A stretch of 64,000 nucleotides of DNA from Opitutia bacterium (lineage in GTDB: Bacteria; Verrucomicrobiota; Verrucomicrobiia; Opitutales; Opitutaceae): positions 558,001-622,000 of the forward strand of contig JACRHT010000016.1 of NCBI GenBank assembly GCA_016217545.1, read 5' to 3'. Under the pieces are notes generated by a model. It saw only the letters and a list, made by a program, of their open reading frames with translations, was not told the DNA's origin and made no database searches. Positions 52,945-60,406 of this stretch are shown piece after piece. The number at the start of each line of letters is the position of its first letter. The stretch's first letter is position 1. A program made the position numbers and the translations under genes.

Positions 52945-53937
52945 TCAGAGATAATGGCTCAGCTCGCGCTCGAAGTAAGTCAGCGTGAGCCGCAAGGCCG
53001 ACCGGAGATCGGCGCGCGGCTTCCACCCGAGCTGCCGCTCGATGAGCGCGCCAGAGGAATAATAGTCGCCGATATCGATCTTCTGGCGATCGGCCGGGAA
53101 CTCGCGCACGCGGTAGCCAGCGCTTGACGGATGGAGTTCGACCAGCAAGTCGGCCAACTCCCGCAGGCTCACTTTTCCCAACCCGCCAATGTTGTAGACC
53201 TGACTGATCGCCTCGTCGCGCGCGCCGGCCTCAAGAAACGCGTCCACCGCGTCGTCCACGTAGGTGAAATCACGCAGCTGCGCCCCACCCCAGACCTCGA
53301 ATGGCTCGCCCTGCAGCGCAGACTTGATCCAAACTCCCACGAACGTCTGGCGCGCATCCTTGATCCGCATCCGCGGCCCGATCGTGTTGGTCAGGCGCAG
53401 CACCGTGCTGCGGATGCCGTGCACCTGCGAATACAGCAGGTGATACTGCTCGCCCGCGAGTTTGTTGATGCCGTTCACGTCGACCGGCCGCAACGGATGC
53501 GCCTCGTCCACCGGCAGGTAATCGGGCCGCCCGTAAATCTGCCGCGTGCTCGCAAACACGATCCGCACACCCGGGTTGTGCAGCCGGCAGGCCTCGAGAA
53601 TCGAAAGCTGCGCCGCGCAGTTGATCTCCAGGTCCGTCACGGGATCCGTCATCGAATCCATGTGGCTGGTCTGCCCGGCCAGGTTGAAGAGCACATCCTG
53701 CCCGCGCACGAAGTTGGGCAGGCGGTGAAGGTCCCGCACGTCGGAGATGTGAATCGTCAACCGGTCCTCGATTCCGGCGATATTTCGCCGGTTGCCGCCA
53801 TACTCGGGAATCAGGCTGTCGATGACGGTCACCTCTGCTCCCGCCTCCACCAGCGCCCGCGCCAGGTTCGAGCCGATGAAGCCCAGGCCGCCCGTGATGA
53901 GCACCCGCTTGCCACGATAGGATGAGGCGGACGACAT
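52945..53937 (-). CDS. NAD-dependent sugar epimerase/dehydratase-family protein
   Basis: The 330-residue extended SDR has VLITGGLGFIGSNLARALVEAG for NAD binding, NLAGQTSHMDSM, VFASTRQIYGRP and DVNGINKLAGEQY. The catalytic tyrosine of YxxxK appears as Asn (NGINK). This may be a natural trait of this subgroup or a sign of altered activity. I start at ATG 53937; residues upstream in frame do not fit. It does not belong to the LacI locus by function, and it is divergent from the deoR gene, so its pathway is open. Confidence 0.78.
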   Translation of the reverse strand: MSSASSYRGKRVLITGGLGFIGSNLARALVEAGAEVTVIDSLIPEYGGNRRNIAGIEDRLTIHISDVRDLHRLPNFVRGQDVLFNLAGQTSHMDSMTDPVTDLEINCAAQLSILEACRLHNPGVRIVFASTRQIYGRPDYLPVDEAHPLRPVDVNGINKLAGEQYHLLYSQVHGIRSTVLRLTNTIGPRMRIKDARQTFVGVWIKSALQGEPFEVWGGAQLRDFTYVDDAVDAFLEAGARDEAISQVYNIGGLGKVSLRELADLLVELHPSSAGYRVREFPADRQKIDIGDYYSSGALIERQLGWKPRADLRSALRLTLTYFERELSHYL

Positions 53938-54170
53938 GATCAGGCGCGGCAAGCGGCCGGCATCACAGGGTGAAACGCAAAAACGGGTGACATCAGGCGG
54001 GCATCGGAGCACGTCGCCCCGCCCCATTCAAGCCCGACGCAGCGGCCACGCCGCCGCCCGCTCGCGCCCTTCGCACGCATTGCGCAGCACTGGGCTTCGG
54101 TTGGCCTTGCCGGATTTATGATTGTCTCCGCTCATATAAATTCCATCTCCTGCCGGCGGTGCGCGTCTCC

Positions 54171-54944
54171 ATGGACATCGTCAATGCCCGCCGGGAGCGA
54201 CTGCGGCAGCTGATCCGCGTCGACGGTTTCCTGCCGTTGGCCGAGATTTGCCGGCGACTCGAGATTTCCGAAGCCACCGCGCGCCGCGATCTCGCCGTCA
54301 TCGCCGGCGAGGGCCACATCACCCGCACCCGCGGCGGCGCGCTGGCCGACTACAACGCCTCCTTCGACTCCCTCGCCCAGCGCTCGCACCGCGCCCGCCG
54401 CCCGAAGGAAAAGATCGCCGCCGCCGCTCTCGCGCTGCTGCCGCCGAAGGGCACCGTCTTCCTCGACGCCGGCACGACCATCCTCGCCGTCGCGCGCGCC
54501 CTCGGCCGCAAGCGCGGCGCGGCCGCCGGCCTGACCTTCGTCACCAACAACCTTTCCGTCGCCACCGTGCTCGGCACGAACGAGGACATCGATCTCCACG
54601 TGCTCGGCGGCACCTTCCTGCGACGCCAGGCCGCGCTCCTCGGCGGTGACGCCGTGCGCGCACTGAGCAACTGGCAATTCGACGTCGCCCTGCTTGGCGG
54701 CGAAGGCATGGACGCCGACGGCGTCACCAATTCCCACGCCGAGATCGCCGCGTTTCAAAAGACCGTCTGCGAACGCACGCCACGCACCTTCTTCTGCCTC
54801 GACGCCACGAAGCTCGGGCGCACCACGCCGCACCGCGTCGCCCGCTGGGGCGAGTTCGCCGGCCTCATCACCGATGCCAACGCGAAGCAGTTCGCCGCCG
54901 CCGGCATCAAGATCCCTTCCCGTCAGCTGCTCCACGCCAGTTGA
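54171..54944 (+). CDS. DeoR/GlpR-family regulator of the microcompartment operon
   Basis: The 257-residue protein has a DeoR HTH (RERLRQLIRVDGFLPLAEIC, EISEATARRDLAVIAGEGHI) and a sugar-phosphate-sensing domain (FLDAGTTILAVARAL, VTNNLSVATVL, LLGGEGMDADGVTNSHAEI). ATG 54171 is preferred over an upstream in-frame GTG at 54159. DeoR-type regulators commonly bind phosphorylated sugars, so fuculose- or rhamnulose-1-phosphate is a sensible inducer. It lies 50 bases before the PduS-like gene on the same strand. Confidence 0.88.
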   Translation: MDIVNARRERLRQLIRVDGFLPLAEICRRLEISEATARRDLAVIAGEGHITRTRGGALADYNASFDSLAQRSHRARRPKEKIAAAALALLPPKGTVFLDAGTTILAVARALGRKRGAAAGLTFVTNNLSVATVLGTNEDIDLHVLGGTFLRRQAALLGGDAVRALSNWQFDVALLGGEGMDADGVTNSHAEIAAFQKTVCERTPRTFFCLDATKLGRTTPHRVARWGEFAGLITDANAKQFAAAGIKIPSRQLLHAS

Positions 54945-54994
54945 AGTCATGAACCTGACCGCACTCAACACGGCACCACCTGGAGCAACTACGG

Positions 54995-56314
54995 ATGAAT
55001 CTGGCTGAACTCGTCCGCCTCGCCGGCGTCGTCGGCGCGGGCGGCGGCGGCTTCCCCGCCCACGTCAAACTCAGCGCGCGCGCCGACACCGTCATCGCCA
55101 ACGGCGCCGAATGCGAGCCGTTGCTCCACAAGGACGCCGCCGTCATGGAGCACCGCGCCGCCGACATCGTGCGCGGCGTCGAACTCGCGATGGACGCCGT
55201 CGGCGCCACCACCGGCGTCATCGCGATCAAGGCGAAGAACCAGCACGCCGTCGAAACCGTCACCGCCGCCTGCGCCGGCACGCGCGCCGTCGTGAAACTG
55301 CTCGGCGACTACTACCCCGCCGGCGACGAATACGATCTCGTCCACGAAGTCACCGGCCGCCTCATTCCGGCCGCCGGCCTCCCGATTCACGCCGGCGTCG
55401 TCGTGAACAACGTCGAGACGCTCGCCAACATCGCCGCCGCCGCAGGCGGCCGCCCCGTCACGCTCAAATACCTCACCATCGCCGGCGCCGTGCGCGAACC
55501 CGTCACACTCGCCGTGCCCGTCGGCACGAGCTTCGCGGAGTGCATCGCCGCCGCCGGTGGCGCGACCGTGCCCGATCCGGTGCTTTGCCTCGGCGGCATG
55601 ATGATGGGCGAAACGACGTCGAATCTCGACGTGCCCGTCACGAAGACTTCCACCGGCGTCATCGTGCTCTCGCACGAACACCCAGTCGTGAAGCGCAAGC
55701 TCACGCCGCCCGAGTCCAAGGCGCGCATCGGCAAGTCCGCCTGCGACCAGTGTCGCTATTGCACCGAATACTGCCCGCGCTTCCTCCTCGGCTACACTGT
55801 CGAGCCGCACCTCGTGATGCGCGGCCTCGGCTTCAACGCCACCGGTAAACAGGACTGGAACGACTGGGCCGCGCTCTGCTGCGCCTGCGGACTCTGCACG
55901 CTCTACGCGTGCCCCGAACAGCTCTTCCCCAAGGAAGCCTGCGACGACGCCAAATCGGCCCTCCGCGCCGCCAACCGCAAGTGGTCTGGCCCCACGACGC
56001 CGCGCCCGCACCCGATGCGCGAAGGCCGCCGCGTCCCCATCAAGGCCTTGCTGCGCAAGCTCAGTCTCGAAGGGCTCGATGCTCCCGCCCATCTCCGCGC
56101 CGAACCGCTGGCGCCCGCGCGCGTCACGCTGCGCCTGAAACAAGGTGCCGGCGCGCCGAGCCAGCCGCTCGTCGCCGTCGGCGCGCGCGTGGCCGCCGGT
56201 GATGCGATCGCCGAGCCCGCCGCCGGCGCGCTGGGTTCGCGCCTGCACGCGCCGTTCGCCGGCGTCGTCGAGGCCGTCACCGCCACCGAAATCCTCCTCT
56301 CCCGCTCCGTATGA
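54995..56314 (+). CDS. PduS-like flavin/iron-sulfur electron-transfer protein (RnfC family)
   Basis: The 439-residue protein has RnfC-type N-terminal features (GAGGGGFPAHVKL, NGAECEPLL, VVVNNVETLANI). Two ferredoxin-like iron-sulfur motifs follow, from C250 (CDQCRYCTEYCP) and from C295-C298-C301 (CACGLCTLYACP). A C-terminal barrel-sandwich segment ends the protein. PduS binds FMN and two [4Fe-4S] clusters and works at the shell. A GGAG stands eight bases before the ATG. Its stop overlaps the start of the tandem shell gene by four bases, as for a PduS/PduT pair. Confidence 0.86.
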   Translation: MNLAELVRLAGVVGAGGGGFPAHVKLSARADTVIANGAECEPLLHKDAAVMEHRAADIVRGVELAMDAVGATTGVIAIKAKNQHAVETVTAACAGTRAVVKLLGDYYPAGDEYDLVHEVTGRLIPAAGLPIHAGVVVNNVETLANIAAAAGGRPVTLKYLTIAGAVREPVTLAVPVGTSFAECIAAAGGATVPDPVLCLGGMMMGETTSNLDVPVTKTSTGVIVLSHEHPVVKRKLTPPESKARIGKSACDQCRYCTEYCPRFLLGYTVEPHLVMRGLGFNATGKQDWNDWAALCCACGLCTLYACPEQLFPKEACDDAKSALRAANRKWSGPTTPRPHPMREGRRVPIKALLRKLSLEGLDAPAHLRAEPLAPARVTLRLKQGAGAPSQPLVAVGARVAAGDAIAEPAAGALGSRLHAPFAGVVEAVTATEILLSRSV

Positions 56315-56862
56315 AAGAGAAATCCATCGGGCTCCTTGAACTCTCGAGCGTCGCCACCGGCTTTCGCGCCGCCGACACGATGCTGAAGGGCGGCGACGTG
56401 CGCCTCCTGCTCAGCCGCTCCATCTGCTCCGGCAAATACATGGTGCTCATCGGCGGCGATCCCGCCTCCGTCGAGTCCGCCATCGCCGCCGGCGCCGAGG
56501 CGGCCAACGGCTTCCTCATCGACAAGACCGTCATCGCGAACATCCAGCCGGAAGTCCTCGAGGCCATCGGCCGCGCCCAAGTGCCGCAGCCGAACGGCGC
56601 CCTCGGCGTCATCGAATCCTTCAGCGTCGCCGCGCTCATCCGCGCCGCCGACACCGTCGCCAAGGCCGCCAACGTCACGCTGCTCGAGCTGCGCCTCGCC
56701 ATGGCGCTCGGCGGCAAGGCGTATTGCACGCTCACCGGCGACGTCGCCTCGGTCGACGCCGCCGTGAAGGCCGGCGCGCTCGTCCTCGCCGAAGCCGGCG
56801 TGCTCGTTGATGCCGTCGTCCTCCCGCGCCCGCATCCCGACGTCTACCGCGAGGTCGTCTGA
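56311..56862 (+). CDS. Tandem-domain BMC shell protein (PduT-like)
   Basis: The 183-residue protein has two BMC domains (about 4-85 and 97-178). Each opens with the GLLELSSVATGFRAADTMLK-type or GVIESFSVAALIRAADTV motif and contains a GDVASV-like loop (second copy) or GGDPASV (first). The cysteine C39 in LLLSRSICSGKYMV is at the position of the iron-sulfur-ligating Cys38 of PduT. It should assemble as a trimer with a [4Fe-4S] cluster at its pore. Its start overlaps the PduS stop. Confidence 0.86.
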   Translation: MKEKSIGLLELSSVATGFRAADTMLKGGDVRLLLSRSICSGKYMVLIGGDPASVESAIAAGAEAANGFLIDKTVIANIQPEVLEAIGRAQVPQPNGALGVIESFSVAALIRAADTVAKAANVTLLELRLAMALGGKAYCTLTGDVASVDAAVKAGALVLAEAGVLVDAVVLPRPHPDVYREVV

Positions 56863-56994
56863 CGCGCGCACCGTTCCCGTTGCCTCAATCTACTCCAGTC
56901 CCGATATGAGCGAAACCGCGCATATCCGCACAGCAAAAGCCAACCTACGCCCAGCGCCGCCTGTCGCCCTCTGGCACAATCCCCTCTCCGAAAG

Positions 56995-57672
56995 ATGAGT
57001 TCCGCCCCAGCGTTGCCCCATCGGGCTGAGATCGAACACGTCGTCCGCCGCCTCGTTTACCAGCGGCTGAACCTTCCCATGCCCACCGCGGCCAAGGCGC
57101 CGCGCCCGCTCGTCGTCAATGTGAGCGCCCGGCATTGCCACCTCACGCAGGCGGCCGTCGACACGCTCTTCGGCAAGGGCCACAAGCTTCAGCCGAAGAA
57201 GATGCTCTACCAGGCCGGCCAGTTCGCCGCTGAGGAGAGCGTCACGCTCATCGGCCCGCGCAGCCGCGTCATCTCCAATCTCCGCATTCTCGGCCCATGC
57301 CGCGACCTCAACCAAGTCGAACTCGCCTACACCGACGCCATCTCGCTCGGCTTCGAGATTCCGCTGCGCGCCTCCGGCGACATCAAGGGCACCCCGGGCT
57401 GCATGCTTATGGGGCCGGCCGGCTTCCTCGAATTGCCCGAAGGCGTCATTCGTGCCGCACCGCACGCGCACATGCACCCCGACGATGCCGCATTCTACGG
57501 CGTAAAGGCCGGCGACTTCATGAAGCTCCGCATCGGCGGCCCGGCCGGCATCACTTTCGACCGCATGCTCGTGCGTGTCTCACCCGACTTCAAACTCGAG
57601 GTGCACATCGACACCGACGAGGGCAACGCCTGCGGCCTCGGGCCGGGCACGCCGGTCGAGCTGATCCGCTGA
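56995..57672 (+). CDS. pduL: PduL-type phosphotransacylase
   Basis: The 225-residue protein has PduL's zinc-binding sets: H47 and H49 in VNVSARHCHLT, H157/H159/H161 in APHAHMHPDDA, and a late VHIDTDEGNACG. The N-terminal helix (ALPHRAEIEHVVRRLVYQRL) is amphipathic, as in encapsulation peptides. It converts acyl-CoA to acyl-phosphate and recycles CoA inside the organelle. The 132-base gap before it has no gene. Confidence 0.9.
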   Translation: MSSAPALPHRAEIEHVVRRLVYQRLNLPMPTAAKAPRPLVVNVSARHCHLTQAAVDTLFGKGHKLQPKKMLYQAGQFAAEESVTLIGPRSRVISNLRILGPCRDLNQVELAYTDAISLGFEIPLRASGDIKGTPGCMLMGPAGFLELPEGVIRAAPHAHMHPDDAAFYGVKAGDFMKLRIGGPAGITFDRMLVRVSPDFKLEVHIDTDEGNACGLGPGTPVELIR

Positions 57673-57716
57673 TCCATTTTCCCAACCCATCGCATCCAAC
57701 TCCAATCCCCATCCTC

Positions 57717-57986
57717 ATGAGTGAATCCATCGGCATGGTAGAAACCAAAGGCTACGTCGGCTCCGTTGAAGCCAGCGACGCCATGGTGAAGGCGGCCGGC
57801 GTCTCGCTGGCCAAGCAGATCCAGATCGGCGGCGGTCTGGTCACCGTCGTCGTTAAGGGCGACGTCGGCTCCGTCAAAGCCGCGGTCGAAGCCGGCTCCG
57901 AAGCCGCCAAACGCGTCGGCGAACTCGTCTGCGCGCACGTCATCGCGCGCCCGCACGCCGAATTGGTCAAACAATTCGGATTCTAA
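57717..57986 (+). CDS. BMC-H shell protein 1
   Basis: The 89-residue protein is a single BMC domain (SIGMVETKGYVGSVEASDAM, GGGLVTVVVKGDVGSVKAAV, HVIARPHAELVKQ). It forms the hexameric tiles of the shell facets. The ATG at 57717 has no purine-rich Shine-Dalgarno; the leader is pyrimidine-rich. It is the first of three BMC-H genes. Confidence 0.93.
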   Translation: MSESIGMVETKGYVGSVEASDAMVKAAGVSLAKQIQIGGGLVTVVVKGDVGSVKAAVEAGSEAAKRVGELVCAHVIARPHAELVKQFGF

Positions 57987-58013
57987 TCCCCAACCTCGAA
58001 CACCTCTTTCGCC

Positions 58014-58292
58014 ATGGCTCAAGAAGCACTCGGCATGATTGAAACCAAGGGTCTGTGCGCGCTCATCGAAGCCGCCGACGCCGCCCTCAAAGCCGCCAAC
58101 GTCACCATGACCGGCTACGAAACCATCGGCTCCGGCCACGTGGCCGCGTTCTTCCGCGGCGACGTCGCCGCGCTGAAGGCCGCTGTCGACTCCGGCGCCG
58201 AAGCCGCCAAACGCGTCGGCGAAGTCGTCGCCGTCCAAGTCATCCCGCGCCCGCACGAGGACCTCGCCGGCCTCGGCAAGTGGGTCGCCTGA
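58014..58292 (+). CDS. BMC-H shell protein 2
   Basis: The 92-residue protein is a single BMC domain ([53 protein letters not shown]). A cysteine at position 15 replaces the valine of BMC-H 1. The gap to the first BMC-H gene is 27 bases. Two tandem hairpins lie downstream, before the kinase gene. Confidence 0.93.
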   Translation: MAQEALGMIETKGLCALIEAADAALKAANVTMTGYETIGSGHVAAFFRGDVAALKAAVDSGAEAAKRVGEVVAVQVIPRPHEDLAGLGKWVA

Positions 58293-58316
58293 GCGGCCCG
58301 CCGCTAAATCCAGGTG

Positions 58317-58370
58317 GAGCGCGTTGACCCCAACGCGCTCGGGCGAGAACGCGTTGAGGTCAACGCGTTC
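58317..58370 (+). repeat. Two tandem 24-nt hairpins in the operon
   Basis: GAGCGCGTTG-ACCC-CAACGCGCTC (58317-58340) and GAACGCGTTG-AGGT-CAACGCGTTC (58347-58370) are perfect 10-bp stems with four-base loops. They repeat with a period of exactly 30. The two stems differ by one pair. They lie between BMC-H 2 and the kinase gene and could lower read-through or stabilise the shell-gene mRNA. Confidence 0.8.
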
Positions 58371-58431
58371 CCCCCCACCAACCTGTTTCGCTCTTCTCGA
58401 AATCCGCCCACCGCTCTCTCGCGCATCGCTC

Positions 58432-59622
58432 ATGAACATCCTCGTCGCGAACCTCGGCTCCACCTCGTTCAAGTATCGCCTCTTCGGCCTGCAAGGCGAA
58501 GCGGCGCGCCTGCTCGCCAAGGGCGGCTTTGAACGCGTGACCGATCATCGCACGGCGATCGATCAGGCGCTGGGCGAACTCGCCGACGCCGGCCTCGTGC
58601 GCGGGCCGGCCGATCTCGCCGCCGTCGCGTTCAAGACCGTGCTCGGTGGCGACGTGACGGGCTGCGTGCTCGCCGATGAGCGAGTCGAAGCCGCGCTCCG
58701 CGCCACCGCCGACATCGCCCCGGCTCACAATCCCGCCTACGCCGAAGGCTTGCGCGTCTTCCGCGAACGACTGCCCAGCGTGCCGCGCGTCGCGCTGTTC
58801 GAGACGGCGTTCTACCAATGGGTGCCCGACTACGCGCGCCGCTACGCCGTGCCGGAGTCGTGGTATCAAGCCGGCATCCGCCGGAACGGTTTCCACGGCG
58901 CCAGCCACAAGTTCATCGCCGAGCGCTCAGCCGAACTGCTCGGACGCGACGACATCGCCGCCGTCGTGCGCCGCCTCTATCTCGACGGACCGAAAGTGAT
59001 TCCCGGCGCCCCGGTGCGCGTCATCTCGTGCCACCTCGGCGGCTCCAGTTCGGTGACCGGAATCTCCGACGGTGTCGCCATCGGCACGAGCATGGGCCTC
59101 AGCCCGCAATCCGGCCTCCCGCAGAACAACCGCGTCGGCGATCTCGACTCCGCTGCCGCCGCCACCGCAATGCGCCGTCTCGGCCTTTCCACGGAGCAAG
59201 TCGACCGCGCGCTCACCAAGGAGAGCGGCCTCCTCGGTCTCTCCGGCGTGAGCAACGACCTGCGCGACATCAAGGCCGCCGCTGACAAAGGCGATAAACG
59301 CGCGCAGACCGCGCTCGATGTCTATGTGCACTCGATCCGCCACTGGGTCGGCGCGTTCTGGTTCGATCTGGGCGGGTGCGACGCCCTCACCTTCACCGGC
59401 GGCATCGGCGAAAACGCCGCCTGGCTCCGCGAAGCCGTTTGCGCGGGCCTGTCCGACCTCGGCCTCGATCTCGATTGCGAGCGCAACGGTGCCAACACGC
59501 CCGAATCCGACCTCGCCGCCAACGAATCGCGCACGCGCGTCTTCGCCATTCCCGCGAACGAGGAACTCGTCGTCGCCAGTGAAGCCGCCCGCCTCCTCAC
59601 CGACCTCCACGTCGCCCGCTGA
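58432..59622 (+). CDS. Acetokinase-family acyl-phosphate kinase (divergent)
   Basis: The 396-residue protein has the ASKHA fold with N7 in NLGSTSFKY, H99 in HNPAYAEGL, H201 in CHLGGSSSV, R234 in NNRVGDLD and TFTGGIGENAAW. The canonical Arg91 of acetate kinase (GHRVVHGG) reads K68 in AFKTVLGG, and the catalytic Asp148 (DTAFH) is E124 in FETAFYQ. In the planctomycete organelle an AckA-like kinase turns lactyl-phosphate into lactate and ATP, so the substitutions may reflect that substrate. ATG 58432 is used; the upstream frame to 58324 spans hairpins. Confidence 0.85.
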   Translation: MNILVANLGSTSFKYRLFGLQGEAARLLAKGGFERVTDHRTAIDQALGELADAGLVRGPADLAAVAFKTVLGGDVTGCVLADERVEAALRATADIAPAHNPAYAEGLRVFRERLPSVPRVALFETAFYQWVPDYARRYAVPESWYQAGIRRNGFHGASHKFIAERSAELLGRDDIAAVVRRLYLDGPKVIPGAPVRVISCHLGGSSSVTGISDGVAIGTSMGLSPQSGLPQNNRVGDLDSAAAATAMRRLGLSTEQVDRALTKESGLLGLSGVSNDLRDIKAAADKGDKRAQTALDVYVHSIRHWVGAFWFDLGGCDALTFTGGIGENAAWLREAVCAGLSDLGLDLDCERNGANTPESDLAANESRTRVFAIPANEELVVASEAARLLTDLHVAR

Positions 59623-59627
59623 TCTTT

Positions 59628-59655
59628 CTCTCAACTCTCATCCCTCAACTCTCAA
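59628..59655 (+). repeat. Heptanucleotide tandem repeat (CTCTCAA type)
   Basis: Four consecutive 7-base units (CTCTCAA, CTCTCAT, CCCTCAA, CTCTCAA) lie between the kinase stop and the BMC-H 3 start. A fifth, degenerate unit follows. Similar arrays precede three of the four other genes from here to the aldolase. Confidence 0.8.
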
Positions 59656-59668
59656 CCCAACTACCACC

Positions 59669-59959
59669 ATGGCCCAATCCGCCCTCGGTCTCCTCGAAAC
59701 TCGCGGCATCACGGCGCTCGTCGCCGGCACTGATGCCATGCTCAAGTCCGCCAATGTCTCGCTCGTCGGCCCGATGAAACAGGTCGGCAACGCGCTCGTG
59801 ACCGCCGTCGTCACCGGCGACGTCGCCGCCGTGAAAGCCGCCGTCGAATCCGGCGCCGCCGCCGCCAAGGCCTACGGCGAAGTCGTCAGCGTGCAGGTCA
59901 TCCCGCGCCCGCACGACGAGATCGCCGTCGTGCTGCCGAAGCCGGTCGCGAAGAAGTAA
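59669..59959 (+). CDS. BMC-H shell protein 3
   Basis: The 96-residue protein is a single BMC domain ([58 protein letters not shown]). ATG 59669 follows a heptamer-repeat leader and has no Shine-Dalgarno. It is separated by the kinase gene from the first two BMC-H genes and is the most divergent of the three. Confidence 0.93.
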   Translation: MAQSALGLLETRGITALVAGTDAMLKSANVSLVGPMKQVGNALVTAVVTGDVAAVKAAVESGAAAAKAYGEVVSVQVIPRPHDEIAVVLPKPVAKK

Positions 59960-59967
59960 CGCGCTCC

Positions 59968-59994
59968 GCCGGGCCGGCACTTCGCGGGCCCGGC
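59968..59994 (+). terminator. Attenuator-like hairpin after BMC-H 3
   Basis: GCCGGGCC (59968-59975) pairs with GGCCCGGC (59987-59994), followed by TTTC. The T-run is short. Further downstream (about 60020-60060) lies the GC-rich element CGTCGGGACGACGCGCCCTA, itself partly palindromic, which looks like a dispersed repeat. Together they could set the ratio of shell to enzyme mRNA. Confidence 0.45.
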
Positions 59995-60071
59995 TTTCAC
60001 GGCCTGGCCGCTGCGCATCGCGTCGCACGCCCGGCTCGTCGGGACGACGCGCCCTACCGGTCGGCCCTCCG

Positions 60072-60092
60072 CTCCAGACTCTCAGCTCTCAA
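60072..60092 (+). repeat. Heptanucleotide repeat (CTCTCAG type)
   Basis: Three units (CTCCAGA, CTCTCAG, CTCTCAA) run up to 13 bases before the BMC-P 1 start. The unit matches the arrays before BMC-H 3 and before the aldolase. Confidence 0.7.
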
Positions 60093-60104
60093 CTTCATCG
60101 CCCC

Positions 60105-60404
60105 ATGTTCCTCGCTCGCGTTATCGGCGCCGTGGTCTCCACCAAAAAGGACGAGACCATGCGCGGCCGCAAACTTCTGCTCCTGCGCCCGATGTTGGTC
60201 GACGAGGCCAAGCCCGCGCAGTTCCGCCCCGGCTCGAACACCATCGTCGCCGTCGACTCGCTCGGCGCCGGCGCGGGCGACCTCGTGCTGTTCTGCCAGG
60301 GCAGCTCCGCCCGGCAGGCCGCGGGCATGAAATCCCTCCCCATCGACGCCGCCGTCATCGGCCTCGTCGATACCGTCGAAGTGCTCGGCAACCGTCTCGC
60401 CTGA
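60105..60404 (+). CDS. BMC-P pentameric shell protein 1 (EutN/CcmL family)
   Basis: The 99-residue protein has the EutN/CcmL pattern: FLARVIGAVVSTKKDETMRGRKLLLLRP, IVAVDSLGAGAGDLVLFCQGSSAR and AAVIGLVDTVEV. Pentamers of this family cap the shell vertices. It is the first of three paralogues and lies two bases before the aldehyde dehydrogenase gene. Confidence 0.92.
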   Translation: MFLARVIGAVVSTKKDETMRGRKLLLLRPMLVDEAKPAQFRPGSNTIVAVDSLGAGAGDLVLFCQGSSARQAAGMKSLPIDAAVIGLVDTVEVLGNRLA

Positions 60405-60406
60405 CC

